Source of the DNA: Lepas anatifera
Taxonomy: Eukaryota > Arthropoda > Thecostraca > Lepadidae
Direction: 5' to 3'
Assembly: GCA_034440635.1 (NCBI GenBank)
Contig: JAOTON010002272.1
Span: 1,007,596-1,071,595 of the forward strand
Length of the DNA stretch: 64,000 nt
Positions within the stretch are counted from its first letter, which is position 1. Each line of letters starts with the position of its first letter. A program made the translations under genes and the position numbers. The notes under the pieces are model-generated. The model made no database searches. It was given only the letters and a program-made list of their open reading frames with translations, and was not told the DNA's origin. Shown here one piece after another: positions 23,463-33,820 of this stretch.

Positions 23463-23972
23463 TCCATGAATCTGCTGATGAAACATGGAGCACTACAGAT
23501 CCATGGATCTGCTCATGAAACATGGAGCACTACAGATCCATGGATCTGCTCATGAAACATGGAGCACTACAGATCCATGGATCTGCTCATGAAACATGGA
23601 GCACTACAGATCCATGGATCTGCTCATGAAACATGGAGCAGTACAGATCCATGGATCTGCTCATGAAACATGGAGCACTACAGATCCATGGATCTGCTCA
23701 TGAACATGGAGCACTACAGATCCATGGATTTGCTCATGAAACATGGAGCACTACAGATCCATGGATCTGCTCATGAAACATGGAGCACTACAGATCCATG
23801 GATCTGCTCATGAACCATGGAGCACTACAGATCCATGGATCTGCTCATGAACCATGGAGCACTACAGATCCATGGATCTGCTCATGATACATGGAGCACT
23901 ACAGATCCATGGATCTGCTCATGAAACATGGAGCACTATCGATCCATGGATCTGCTCATGAACCATGGAGCA
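23463..23972. repeat. 37-bp minisatellite
   Basis: About 13-14 units of the type GATCCATGGATCTGCTCATG + AAACATGGAGCACTACA, period 37. Each unit contains the 12-base palindrome GATCCATGGATC plus two further CATG sites. Units differ at one or two positions only, so the array is young or homogenised. There are no unique spacers, so it is not CRISPR-like. Confidence 0.93.
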
Positions 23973-24456
23973 CTCATAAGACTCATGCTGCAGTCTTATC
24001 TGCTCTGGTGGGAGCCTATGCTCGAATACAGACTGCGCTTGAAGAACTTTCCGGCGGCATCACAATTTCCCAACGCATTTGAATAGACCGTTACGTCTCT
24101 CATGAGTTGCGATGTTTCCCAGATCGATAACCTTACCACAGGTTTCATAGCCAGCAGCCACAAAGGACTTTGGAGGGACTTTTCTCTATTTCCTTTCCGG
24201 ACAGGCATCGTTCAAAACGTCAAGATATCAAGCATCGCATTAAGAGGGGAATGCAGCACCTTAAATGACAACTGAACTAGCTTTTGATTCTGCACCTCAG
24301 TGAAATGCATCTTCCTGCGATTAAATTGAATAAAAAACGAATGTGAAAGTCTTGCAGGAGTTTCCAGAGTGGTATTATTTGATAATGTCTTATCACGCGA
24401 CGTCTGACGCCTTTGGGGGAGTTGGGTACAGCCCAAACTATAATCAAGCGAACCAT
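23973..24456. other. Intron or intergenic; nothing recognised
   Basis: No supported exon. Confidence 0.35.
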
Positions 24457-24723
24457 CTATGATCTTGTGGGAATCAACAATTTTGGTCCTCTTCGGAGTC
24501 GCTTTAGAACTAGCTGACGATTTTTACTAGAAGGCTCAGCACTACTTTGGCCTGTTCCCTTCCAAGCCTCCGTATTGCGTGAATGTTGCACAGTTGGCAC
24601 GAGCAGGCGCAGTTCCTTTGCATCCCCACCAACGCCATTGTCGCGGCGCTGGGCTCGGTCACTTTCTGGTGTTGGAAATGGGGGTGATAACATTGCAGAC
24701 CGGGATCGTGATCGAAATTTCAT
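24457..24723 (-). other. 88-codon open frame with real ATG (unassigned)
   Basis: The ATG at 24723 opens a frame rich in Arg/Ser/Pro (KFRSRSRSAMLSPPFPTPES) ending in a basic tail before TAG. It lies in the presumed intron just downstream of the exon at 24777-24947, in a different frame. It might be an alternative terminal exon or chance. No family was recognised. Confidence 0.2.
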
Positions 24724-24776
24724 CGAGGCCCCAGGACCCTAACTCTGGAATTGCACTCCCTGTTAGCAAAGCTCAC

Positions 24777-24947
24777 CTCCAGTACTCTGCCGAGGCCTTG
24801 CGGAACCACCATTTCGGCCAGAGTGTGACCGGCCACGGGTGCTGAGGCCGTGGCCGACAGGGAGCGCTTGAAGCGCCGCCATCGACCCGTGGGCATATCC
24901 AGTCTCAGCGGCGGCGGCGGCATGGTGGCGCCATCAAACGGCCAAAG
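24777..24947 (-). CDS. Candidate exon 2 of an unrecognised minus-strand gene
   Basis: On the minus strand, TTGTACTTTGTTTGCAG|CTTTGG is a strong acceptor and ACTGGAG|GTGAGC a strong donor. Between them are 57 codons in phase 0 at both ends. The peptide runs LWPFDGATMPPPPLRLDMPT, then a basic stretch (GRWRRFKRSLS), and ends MVVPQGLGRVLE. It joins in frame to the short exon at 25299-25319 upstream and to 19462-19599 downstream, giving 110 residues so far. The gene is divergent from DNAAF4, with RFX X-box motifs between them, which suggests a ciliary role. I do not recognise the family. Confidence 0.6.
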
Positions 24948-24969
24948 CTGCAAACAAAGTACAAACTCC

Positions 24970-25030
24970 AGTCACCAGGTGGGTATCGAACCAGCGACAA
25001 CACAACACACGGCATTGATCAGTGGCGGTC
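24970..25030 (-). mobile_element. SINE-like B-box remnant in intron 1 (tentative)
   Basis: On the minus strand GCTGGTTCGATACCCACC at about 24993-24977 matches a pol III B-box. The upstream A-box is degenerate. Confidence 0.3.
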
Positions 25031-25298
25031 TGAGGGAAGTATATTTTGGGGTCGGTTTCAGGAGAGGTTATTACGCGTTTTCCAAGTTCTGCACACAAAA
25101 AATGCGTAAGGATTCGTGAAATCAAATACTCACAGGATCCAAATTAAAACAAAAACTTCCTCGCATTCATTATAATTTCAGGATATGCCTCAATTTCATG
25201 ACCTCGAATAAAGTTTGAATGCTATAAAAAACAGGCATATCATAATTTTTCCAAGAAATAATCGAAACCAGTCCTAAAAATGCATGCTGAAACCTTAC

Positions 25299-25319
25299 CG
25301 GCCAGAGGCTCTCTGACAT
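25299..25319 (-). CDS. Candidate exon 1 coding part (MSESLWP)
   Basis: The ATG at 25319 starts seven codons (MSESLWP) ending at GGCCG|GTAAGG, a consensus donor at 25298/25297. Exact phase-0 joining to the exon at 24947 after a 351-bp intron supports it. The start codon lies four bases from an RFX X-box at 25323-25335. The exon is so short that the call rests on splice signals and phase. Confidence 0.45.
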
Positions 25320-25322
25320 CAG

Positions 25323-25335
25323 GTTGCTTGGCAAC
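25323..25335. promoter_or_regulatory. RFX X-box 1
   Basis: GTTGCTTGGCAAC fits the X-box pattern RYYNYY-N1-RRNRAC and is nearly palindromic. RFX factors use X-boxes to switch on ciliary genes in animals. It lies about 370 bp upstream of the DNAAF4 ATG and just upstream of the divergent start at 25319. Confidence 0.65.
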
Positions 25336-25357
25336 CACAAGTCACTACAGTTCGACC

Positions 25358-25371
25358 GTTGCTATGGAAAC
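25358..25371. promoter_or_regulatory. RFX X-box 2
   Basis: GTTGCTATGGAAAC is one mismatch from the near-ideal GTTGCYATGGCAAC and fits RYYNYY-N2-RRNRAC. It is 35 bp from X-box 1 and 332 bp upstream of the DNAAF4 ATG. The pair is the best regulatory signal in the window. Confidence 0.7.
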
Positions 25372-25702
25372 ATTAAACGATCGGAGGATTCCCGGCCCTA
25401 TTCCAGCTTCGCCAAGCAAGTTCACCAGTATAATTAAAGCTCAGTGGTGGAGGAGATCCTGTGCTGACGGAGACGGGTTATGGACGCTAACATATTGATT
25501 TGTTCTGTATCTATCTCGTTTTGGTGCAAGTAAATGGTCCGTTTATGTGTAGCATCCACAAATATTTCATCGAACATCACTGACGAAGTTCTTGCTAGAT
25601 CCCTTCAGTGAGATAGGGATTTCATTTAAACTCAAGAGGCCACATTCTATTTGAACTGGAGTATTGCAACTTGGATCTCCCACGCCAAATATCTAATCAA
25701 AA

Positions 25703-27010
25703 ATGGTTATCGTTATCAACAACTATACTTGGCAACAAAATAACAAAAAAGTTATCATCAACGTACCAATTACACCTGCCTCGAAGGACAACTTAAGCAT
25801 CATTTGTACCGAAAACTATCTTAAGGTGTCCAAGCCACCGTATATATTCGAAGCTTGCTTGCCGAATTCAGTTGATCATGATGCAACCACCGTCAAAGTT
25901 GTCGACAGAGAAATAGTAATTGAACTAACTAAATTGAGCGAGAAACGCTGGGACGACATTCGCAAGACCTTAACAAAGGAAGAGCAAATGGAGGAGCGCA
26001 TGGCAGCACAGCAGACCGTGGAAAGAATGGAGAAGGAGGGTGCAGAGAAGCGAAGTGAAGTTCGACAAGCTCGGGAGCGATTGAGTGTGTCAGAACAGAT
26101 GAAGTTGGATGATCAAGGGCGGAAATCACGAGAAAACGCACGTGAGCGAGAGAAACAACAGGCGCTAGCTGAAGCATTTAGAGTTAGTTCCTCCAAGTCC
26201 AGAAAGCGCAGCGGTCGTCGTCAAAGCGAGGTAACGATTTTTAACGTCAGTGAAGCCACCGAGTCGCAGAGCATATCAGACCAAGAGGATTACGGCGATA
26301 GCCTGTACGCGTCAGAAACCTCAGCAGCTACAACCTCGGAGGTGAAGAATTTCAGGCCGCTGTCAACAGTGCACGCAGCGCGCTCGGCCACTCCCGGCGG
26401 CGTCAGCGTGGCCGAGCAGGCACCACCGGTACGCACACGCGGCACCATCCTCACCAGCCACACACCGCGCAGCTTTCCAACAGCAGCCCGCGAGAGCAAA
26501 TCCGAGGAGGAGCAGGAATGGCTGAGAAAACAGGCGGCCGCCTTCCGACGCGACGGAGCGCTCACCGACGAGGACCTGCGGCCTCACGAGCATGACTCGC
26601 GCTGGCTGAAAGAGCGCGGCGATACCTTCTACCAGCGCGGCAACTACCTGGCAGCAGTCAACGCCTACTCCCACGCCCTGCACGTCTCGTCCAAGGCACC
26701 TGAGCTGTACAGCAACCGAGCTGCGGCGCATCTGAAGCTCAACAACTACCACAAGGCGCTGGAGGACTCGTCGTCGGCGCTGGAGCTGCTGACTCCGCCG
26801 GTGAAGGCCAACCAGCAGGCCCGTCTGCGCTGTCACGTGCGGAGAGGCACGGCGCTGATGCGTCTGGCGGCGTTCCCTGAGGCGCTGGCCGAGTACAACA
26901 TGGCCTGCAGCCTGGATCCCACCAACCAGAAGCTGACAGCCGACACGGAGACCATCCGAAGACTAGCCGAGGGCGACAGTGAGGAGGATGACCTTGTCAC
27001 GCTTGATTAG
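25703..27010 (+). CDS. DNAAF4: Dynein axonemal assembly factor 4 (DYX1C1), intronless
   Basis: DNAAF4 is a cytoplasmic co-chaperone that links client dynein chains to HSP90/HSP70 during outer and inner dynein-arm preassembly. The 435 residues compare with about 420 in vertebrates. Residues 1-85 are the p23-like CS domain, with the typical CTENYLKVSKPPYIFEACLP strand region and a Trp near residue 90. Residues 90-165 are a charged coiled-coil-like stretch. The family signature near SHTPRSFPTAARES precedes three TPR motifs at about 299-420 (RGNYLAAVNAY, ELYSNRAAAHLKLNNYHKAL, HVRRGTALMRL). The C-terminus is acidic. The ATG follows AAAA and is the only plausible start. The whole gene is a single open exon, whereas vertebrate orthologues have many introns. 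The 5' third is AT-rich and the TPR part clearly GC-rich. The frame is fully intact, and X-boxes lie upstream, arguing for a working gene. Confidence 0.95.
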   Translation: MVIVINNYTWQQNNKKVIINVPITPASKDNLSIICTENYLKVSKPPYIFEACLPNSVDHDATTVKVVDREIVIELTKLSEKRWDDIRKTLTKEEQMEERMAAQQTVERMEKEGAEKRSEVRQARERLSVSEQMKLDDQGRKSRENAREREKQQALAEAFRVSSSKSRKRSGRRQSEVTIFNVSEATESQSISDQEDYGDSLYASETSAATTSEVKNFRPLSTVHAARSATPGGVSVAEQAPPVRTRGTILTSHTPRSFPTAARESKSEEEQEWLRKQAAAFRRDGALTDEDLRPHEHDSRWLKERGDTFYQRGNYLAAVNAYSHALHVSSKAPELYSNRAAAHLKLNNYHKALEDSSSALELLTPPVKANQQARLRCHVRRGTALMRLAAFPEALAEYNMACSLDPTNQKLTADTETIRRLAEGDSEEDDLVTLD

Positions 27011-27331
27011 CTCACTGCTGGCCATCGTCGAGCAGGTTGGCAAACGGTGTTTATACTTATGGTCTTGTTTATTTGAGTCGCTCGACGGGAAATACAGGCA
27101 AACACAGATAGGCTCGTTGATGTAGGTACTGCTGAGAATGTGCCGGTTCTATTTCTGATATTGTTGCACAGCATAAATGAATTGTCGTTCCTAGCAATGA
27201 AAAGGTGAGGAGTTGGTGTGACTGGTGAAGGCGAAGTGCAGGAAGTTTCAAGGATTGCCACTGCCAGGGGTGTCCGGTAAAACACGTGCAAACATTTGAT
27301 GAAAATAGACTCAACAGAAGAAATTAGGAGA

Positions 27332-27337
27332 AATAAA
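27332..27337 (+). terminator. Poly(A) signal of DNAAF4
   Basis: AATAAA about 320 bp after the DNAAF4 stop codon is the first canonical signal downstream. Confidence 0.5.
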
Positions 27338-27560
27338 AATCCTGAAAAAGAGCAAAATGCAGCAAATAGCTATCTCAAATGCGCTCAAAGTCTCAAATGC
27401 CATTTTCCTGCTCATCAATGCTGTAATGTGGTAGTTTAGAAGCGTCCTGAGGAGGGAGCTACAAGTTAATAATATGCCAGTCACAATTCTCTAAGAATTG
27501 TCTATAAAATAAAATGGTATGCACGAACTGTTCGTTTCTTGGACCAGATGGGTGATCCTG

Positions 27561-27574
27561 GTTGCTACGGAGAC
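27561..27574. promoter_or_regulatory. Possible third X-box
   Basis: GTTGCTACGGAGAC fits the loose RYYNYY-N2-RRNRAC pattern but departs from the strict form. It lies about 550 bp after DNAAF4 with no recognised gene start beside it. Confidence 0.25.
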
Positions 27575-27684
27575 GAATCTGCCAGATTTGGCGGTCACAT
27601 CGCGTCTAGAATACGCCGTCCCACCACTTACAGCAGCAAAGTAAGCAAATGCGGTGGGACGGGGGCGGGGACCCAAGCAGTTCT

Positions 27685-28347
27685 TACAGGGACTGTGGTA
27701 CCTTGGTGCAATTTCAAACTAGATTGGTTTTCCATGCATACACGCATATTACACATAAATATGCATATATGCTTAAAATAATGGATTCTGCTTGATTTCT
27801 GCTTGATTTCGGCAAGAAAATATCCATATCCGCGTGTCATCGTGATCTGATTTGTGCCAAATTGAACCCAATTGATTTGCGCCACAAATGAACGCGAACT
27901 CAAATGGAACGCTTCAGCTAAATGAGGCTATCATTACAACCAAAAGAGACATTTATCTACTTCTGCCATTTTCTCGGCAAATCAAAACAGATCTCACGTT
28001 TCCACCTGGTCATTGAGGAAAGTAATACGGATCTATAGTCGCCATTACCGAGGTCGCGTTTGGCACGTAGGACTGAAACAGGTCCAAGCACGAAAAAATT
28101 GTCTGCGCAGCGGGGCTTGAGCATTACGTCACGTTCCCACAACAACCTCATAAAACCTGACCACCTGGGGAGGACAAAGTCGATAGGGGGTGAATTTCTA
28201 CCTTTTCCGTGAATAATAAGTTCTTAGATAAATCATGTATGGGCCCATAATAATAATAAAATATCGATGAAGTGGTTAATCAGCACACTCACAGCCAGCA
28301 TAACATGGCCATCTCAGTTCAAATCCCATTATGAAAGTGTCACATCC
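27685..28347 (+). mobile_element. TIR element family B, copy 1
   Basis: It begins GACTGTGGTACCTTGGTGCA and ends GAAAGTGTCACATCCCCTCA, termini related to family A. The inner part (27845-28200) aligns with 28640-28995 of the next copy, including the shared CATTACGTCAC motif. Non-coding. Confidence 0.6.
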
Positions 28348-28442
28348 CCTCAAACTTTTTGATTTATATGACCTTGGTGCGTTCCAAAAGGTAAGCGATC
28401 GTCCTCATGTGAGAATGTAGGAAGTAACAGTGGCTCTACCCC

Positions 28443-29090
28443 TCTTTTGAAGAGAATATGGCACCTTGGTGAAATTCCAGACTGGATTGGTTTTAGGGTC
28501 AATCTGTATTGAAAACAATAAACATGGAATTTTGCATGCTGAAAAAGTGTAATAAGCCTAATAACTAGTTTTATTTGATTTTCCTCCACCAAAGGTAAAA
28601 AAATCCGAAATAAGCGACGCCAAATCGACGTCAATTAAGTGGCACTTTGAGCCAGATTGGACTTCTTTTATTTGCGCCAAAAATAATTTAAATACAAATG
28701 AAGAGTGTTTACCTAAAATAGGTTTTTATTACAAATCAAAAATACACCCGATTTCGGCTATGTTTATTGATACAGAAGAAAATATATCATGTTTCAAACT
28801 TGTCATTGAAGAAATTTACGCGCACTTGTAGTCGACAGTATCTAAGGCAGGTTTAGTACGTCGGTTTTAAAGAAATCTTGGCCAGAAATATTTGTTCAGG
28901 CAGCAGGCCTGAACATTACGTCACATTTCCAAGTCCAGCTCATACTACGTTACCACCGATGGAGGAGAGGGTCGGAAGGCTGTGAATTTTTTATTTTTCC
29001 TCCGCACACAGTAAGTTCCGAGGTAAAATGAATTTCGATCCAGTGGATTCTAGGGATGCTCAATCACATGGCTATGTGATGCAACATGCT
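28443..29090 (+). mobile_element. TIR element family B, copy 2
   Basis: The start TTTTGAAGAGAATATGGCAC matches the fragment at 18838. It is a direct repeat of 27685-28347, offset by about 0.8 kb. The right end is decayed near 29090. Confidence 0.55.
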
Positions 29091-29734
29091 GGGATACCGC
29101 TTGATCAATATTTATTTTGTCCCAGGACTTGCCGTTCGCGAATAATGAAGGTAAAAATACAACCCCGACCGACCGTTCTCCCGCCTCCCCGGGTGTTTAC
29201 GTGCTATGAGACGATCCTAGCAAAGTGACGTCACATCCAAGCCCCACTGCGCGTGCTCCGCGGAAAATTTTTTATTGCTTAGATATCTTGAAAACCCATG
29301 TGCCAAAATTGACTTCGGTACTGTCGATTATCAATGTGTATAACTTGTTTTATTTAATAGTTTGAAATGTGAAATATGTTTTAATTCATCAAGAAAAATA
29401 GAAGAAATTTATCAATATCACTTCGCTTCCAAATGTTAACCTCCTTTATATAAAAACGCTTCAGTTCTATCTGTATTCATTTTAAGCTCTCGGAAGGAAG
29501 CTACAGATAGTGTGCCATAAATCGCAGTGTTGTGGGAATGACCTAGGACCCTAAAAAGATGCTAAAACAAAAGACAGTAAAAACGCTAAAAGACTTAAAA
29601 CCCACCCGTTGGCAAAAAAGGGCAAAAAATCTACAATCATAAGACGAAGGCAGCCTAAAAAGCCAAAAAAGCAGAGTCCAGAACCTAAAACATCTAAACC
29701 CTAAAAAGTCCAAAGGCTAAGACAAGGTAAAGAT
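29091..29734. other. Intergenic; A-rich
   Basis: No gene. From 29560 to 29730 the plus strand is A-rich, with repeated CTAAAA/CCTAAAAA phrases. Confidence 0.4.
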
Positions 29735-29900
29735 AAAGATAAAAAGTGTGGGATGAGGTAAACCCAACGTTTCGGTCCTTGACCGTCGTCAGGCGAGGAG
29801 AGTCCTCGCCTGACGACATTCACTGTCCCTGCATGTTATTGAGTAGAAGGCCAGAAACCAACGCTCTAACAACTGAGCTACTTGGGTAGCATTGTGTAAC
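29735..29900 (-). mobile_element. SINE with tRNA 5' half and hairpin tail
   Basis: On the minus strand AGTAGCTCAGTTGTTAGAGCG (29881-29861, one base beyond the A-box/D-arm core) is very close to a real tRNA 5' half, but the B-box half is missing. The tail contains a perfect 15-bp stem with a GAG loop on the plus strand (29785-29817), then GGTCAAGGACCGAAACG, a 3'-tail phrase shared by many invertebrate retroelements. Confidence 0.6.
29785..29817. repeat. Perfect 15-bp hairpin
   Basis: GTCGTCAGGCGAGGA and TCCTCGCCTGACGAC are separated by GAG. It sits inside the SINE tail. Confidence 0.9.
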
Positions 29901-32379
29901 TGTACTGAATCTGAATCTAAACACAATATTGGTACTATACACGTTTATCGCACACACACTGCGATCAGCACCACATCGGGGCACCAGTGAGCGAGAGCCC
30001 CGCGTTCGAGGGAGGGGCGGAACATGTACGAGGCCGACCGGGTGGAGCTCTGGCTAGCTGAGCGCACACATGGCTCAGCGGAAAAAAACGTACGTCTGAA
30101 ACCCGCCGAGGTCCGAAGCACAGTGGCGACTGGGGCGAAATGTGGCAACAGCTAGTTACAATCGGTGTTTGTGCCTACTGAGATGGGCTTCTGCCCAGAA
30201 GCGCCCCCAGAGGGCACCCACCCCCACAGCAGCCGATGACTAGGTGGTGCCAGGCTCGCCATCTACAGGCGTGTGCATAGCTGCCAGGGGGCGCCAATTT
30301 CCCTGCACCTATAGGCTATATTTAGATGGTAGGTGAATGTGGTGCACAATTAGGTGCTAGAAATGAAGTGGAAACAACACACTCACAAATCTGGATAAAA
30401 CATGAGTGAAACATGCAATTTGAATCCTGAGGAGGCTGCTGTGAAGCCGCAGCCTATGAATGTGAAAGTACCACAGGCAGGTTAGGTGTGCCACAGGCTG
30501 GCTGACTGAACGGAGCTAAGTCAGCTCACGTTAGGTTATTATATGTCAGGTAGTATTAAGATATATTGCATCAAAACATTTACATCCCATAATTACCGGT
30601 TCGTTGCATCTTTACACACTGTCAATCTTGACCACCCCCTTGAAACTTAAATCACTTGTTGGTATCAGCAAATAGACATTAGTACCATGTTAGTAGGCAT
30701 AGTAATGCAAGCCAGTAGTTTCATACCTAAAAAATAGAGCACCATAGTTTGTGTTTGCGAATTATTGTGCTAATGTAGGACAGATGCAATTGCCAAGGAT
30801 TAAAAGATAAGCAGTTTAAAATCATTTCAGGTCTGATTCTGCCCAGATATTTTTCACTTAAAAAACATGGTTTAAACACTGCTGACTTAGTTTGAAGGCT
30901 ATTGCCAGCATTCATGCATTTTTATTGGAGTGAAGTATGTTTTAAAAATTGTGGTAACATGCCAATAGTGACTTTTCAACCTGCTCTAAGGAACTGATAT
31001 CTCAGTTCAAAATCCTGTACAAAAAGTGGGACACTTCCTGTTATGCAACAAGCACTTGGATCAGATTTTGACAATGGAACCTAATACTATTTGAATCCCA
31101 TGGAGGTGTTGCATCAATATCCTCTCAAAACAGCTCCCTATGTAGGCACCACATGGTTAATAACATTTGAAAAGGACAAAAATTACTGTAAGGTAACTAG
31201 AAACAGTTTATATCACCTTCCATGGCTTGGGTAAACCAACAACAAATATACCACTGCCCAGGCACATACGATCGTTTTAAATAGGTACCAGTCTGCAGGT
31301 GGCAGGAATCGACAAGATCTCATCCAGGTAGACTCAGGGCAGACCTACCAGTCTGGAGAAGCTTTTTCCTGTTTTTGGGGTGGGTAAGGAAACCTAGGGG
31401 CAGAAACTGACCCTTGGGCAGCGCCCAATCTGCAAAGTATGGCAGCAGGCCAGACGAGTCGCACCAGCCATCTAAAATTCTTGCACCGCCAGCCACCAAA
31501 AATTCACACCAATCTGCCCTATACCAGGGAGAAAAACGCACTGATTCCTACCCACACGGTGCAATGCTACCTCTCTAATTAGTAAGTTAGTTGAGGACTT
31601 TTTATAAGGCCCCCTCCTGTGTCTTTATAACCATTTAGCCATTATTTGTTTGGTTTACAGTATCACCTTCCTCGCACCAGTCTCACAAATTCGCACCAGG
31701 TTGATAAAATTCGCACACTCACTCCTGTCTACAAAAGGACTCGCACCGACGAGATCCCGTCGAGAATGCCATACTTTGCACACTGGCAAATGCGGACATG
31801 GAGGTGCTGAAAAGTAAACAATTAAGTAGTCCTAAGGTATAAAATAAAATGTATACCCAAGTGTTACAAAAGGTGTACCCCAGCCACAAAATGTATGCCC
31901 TGATTGGGGCAGGATTTGAGCTGCCCCAAAAACTCGTCAAGAAACCTGCCACGTTCAGCAGACTGGCGTAAGTACCTACCTAAGTTTTAACTTAAGACGA
32001 TTCTTAAGCAAGGAAGTCTTAAAAAGAGTTCAGTAACACCATGAGCAGAAAGCAAAGGAATTTACGGTTGAACTCAACATGATAGCACGACGGTATAAGA
32101 CCATGAAAACAAAATAAAACGCCGATAAATAACCGACGACAACAACCACTCTTCACTTCACGCACACAACACGTAAAAAAACAACAACAACGGCGGCGGG
32201 AAGGAGGAAACAAACAATCACCGCCACTCCTTGATGACTCCTCCAAATTATGCCAACCTCAAAAATCCCCAGAATCTCTCCAAGACCTTCAAAGTCCCTT
32301 CCTCTAAGGCGATCATTATCATCAAGGGCCTTTTATGAGGCGTTTTGTGCAAGGCACCTTTACCCCATACGCGGATCAG
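29901..32379. other. Intergenic; no gene recognised
   Basis: Short ORFs only. At 30990-31055 the phrase TATCTCAGTTCAAAATCC followed by GTGGGACACTTCCTG resembles the right end of a family B element. The rest holds nothing I can name. Confidence 0.4.
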
Positions 32380-32625
32380 GGAGGGGGTTAAAGGGGGGCA
32401 CGAGTTCCGCGATCGACCCTCGGCGCCTCCTGAAATGGTCATGGTGCCCCTGAAAGGTCAATGGCGCCCCCTGAAATGTCGCTTCCTACCCTCCCCGGAT
32501 GAAAGATAGGATTTTGCGCCCACCTAATAGGTTTTTCCGGTCAAAAGTAATGCCTTCTGATCCGGATGGCGGGCCCCTCAGTAAGGTGCCCCCCCTCCGA
32601 TCGACAATCCTGGATCCGCCTATGC
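32380..32625. mobile_element. hAT-like MITE fragment ending in GGATCCGCCTATG
   Basis: The stretch with GATCGACCCTCGGCGCCTCC and the terminal CTGGATCCGCCTATG aligns with 61085-61275 and, in reverse, 62575-62712. Ends of the type CATAGGCGGATCCAGG are typical of hAT-related MITEs in invertebrates. Non-coding. Confidence 0.5.
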
Positions 32626-33039
32626 TTTTCCCGCCTCTAAAGCAGGCCTTAGGCTTATCCCAAGACCTTGACTCAACCTTGGTATAAGGATCCCGTCTCA
32701 AGGGGCCTCCGAGCCACCTCCTACCGGGGCGATTGAAAATTCTCTTGATCACGGGATGCGGGGTCTCTTTACGGGATTGCGAAAAAAGTGCGAGCGCCAG
32801 TAGGTAGTACATCAAATGGTGGGCAGATTATAATGCATCAGCCTTATTTGCTAAGGACGATATGGACGTCATGACAGGTTAGATGTTTACACACGCATTG
32901 ACGGGGGTCTGAGCCACCTTCGGTTTGACGGGGGCGGTTAAACCCGTCCCCCTAAGATCTCGGGAACCGCGATAGGTATAGAACAAAACAGTAAACGGCG
33001 TTGGGTAGCCCATCTACTTCTCCATCGCAAATAGTCCAA
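32626..33039. other. Intergenic; nothing recognised
   Basis: No gene. Confidence 0.4.
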
Positions 33040-33820
33040 CCATTTTTTGTCAGGTCACATTTGAGGTCACCAGAGGTCAAAATCATAGGTATAACATGCA
33101 AATTAAGATTTTCGGTCATTACGGCTGAACAAGTAAAGATAGAGTAAAAACACTTTAAATCATTTGAATCCTCGCAGTAAGCCAAATCGAATGATATATA
33201 ATATGACCTTGCTAGGTCAAATAGGAGATTTGACCTGACCTAAGGTCGGTTCAAGATTAAATGAGGTAAAGTGCATACCATTAGAACTGCAAAGACAAGG
33301 CGAATATAATGCAATCAAAATGAACGCTCTATCACCATCCGTGACTAGGTTATTCAGTTGAAACCATTTTCCCATGTGTAGGGGAGAGTGGGGTAAGATG
33401 CGCCGTCGGGTAAGTCGCCTTATCTCCTCTGCCGGCAATCCAGGCTACCTCTGGTAAATCATATTGTTCTTGGTCCAAAGCAGAGGCTTTGGCTGTTTCT
33501 TGAGCGGCCATTGTGTGAAACTTTCCCTGTATGAGCTTATTTTTGGTGTTGTCCTGTTTGTTTTCCCGTATAATTACCGCATTTCTCAATAGGTCTCCAG
33601 GACGGCCCAGATTTGACCTTTACGACCCTGTTTGACCTTAAAGATATTGACTTAGGTCAATGAAACTTTGCCATGACGTAGATCACCATCACCCCCTACA
33701 CACCTTCCAACAGGGTTTTTCTAACTTCCTTTGTTTATTTAGATCTCGGGGGGGGGACTTTAGAGCCTCCCCTCCGCTGTGCGCTGATACCAGATCCCTT
33801 TGCGCATGTTAAACCCAAAA
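33040..33820. mobile_element. TGACCT/AGGTCA-rich repeat, copy 1
   Basis: Dense AGGTCA and TGACCT motifs flank 33280-33590. The part at 33590-33690 (AATAGGTCTCCAGGACGGCC and after) aligns in reverse complement with 41371-41480, showing a dispersed repeat family. It ends near GCGCATGTTAAACCC. Confidence 0.6.

Noticed and set aside
23463..23972. CRISPR-like array
   Set aside because: Repeats are directly abutting with no unique spacers, in a eukaryotic genome.
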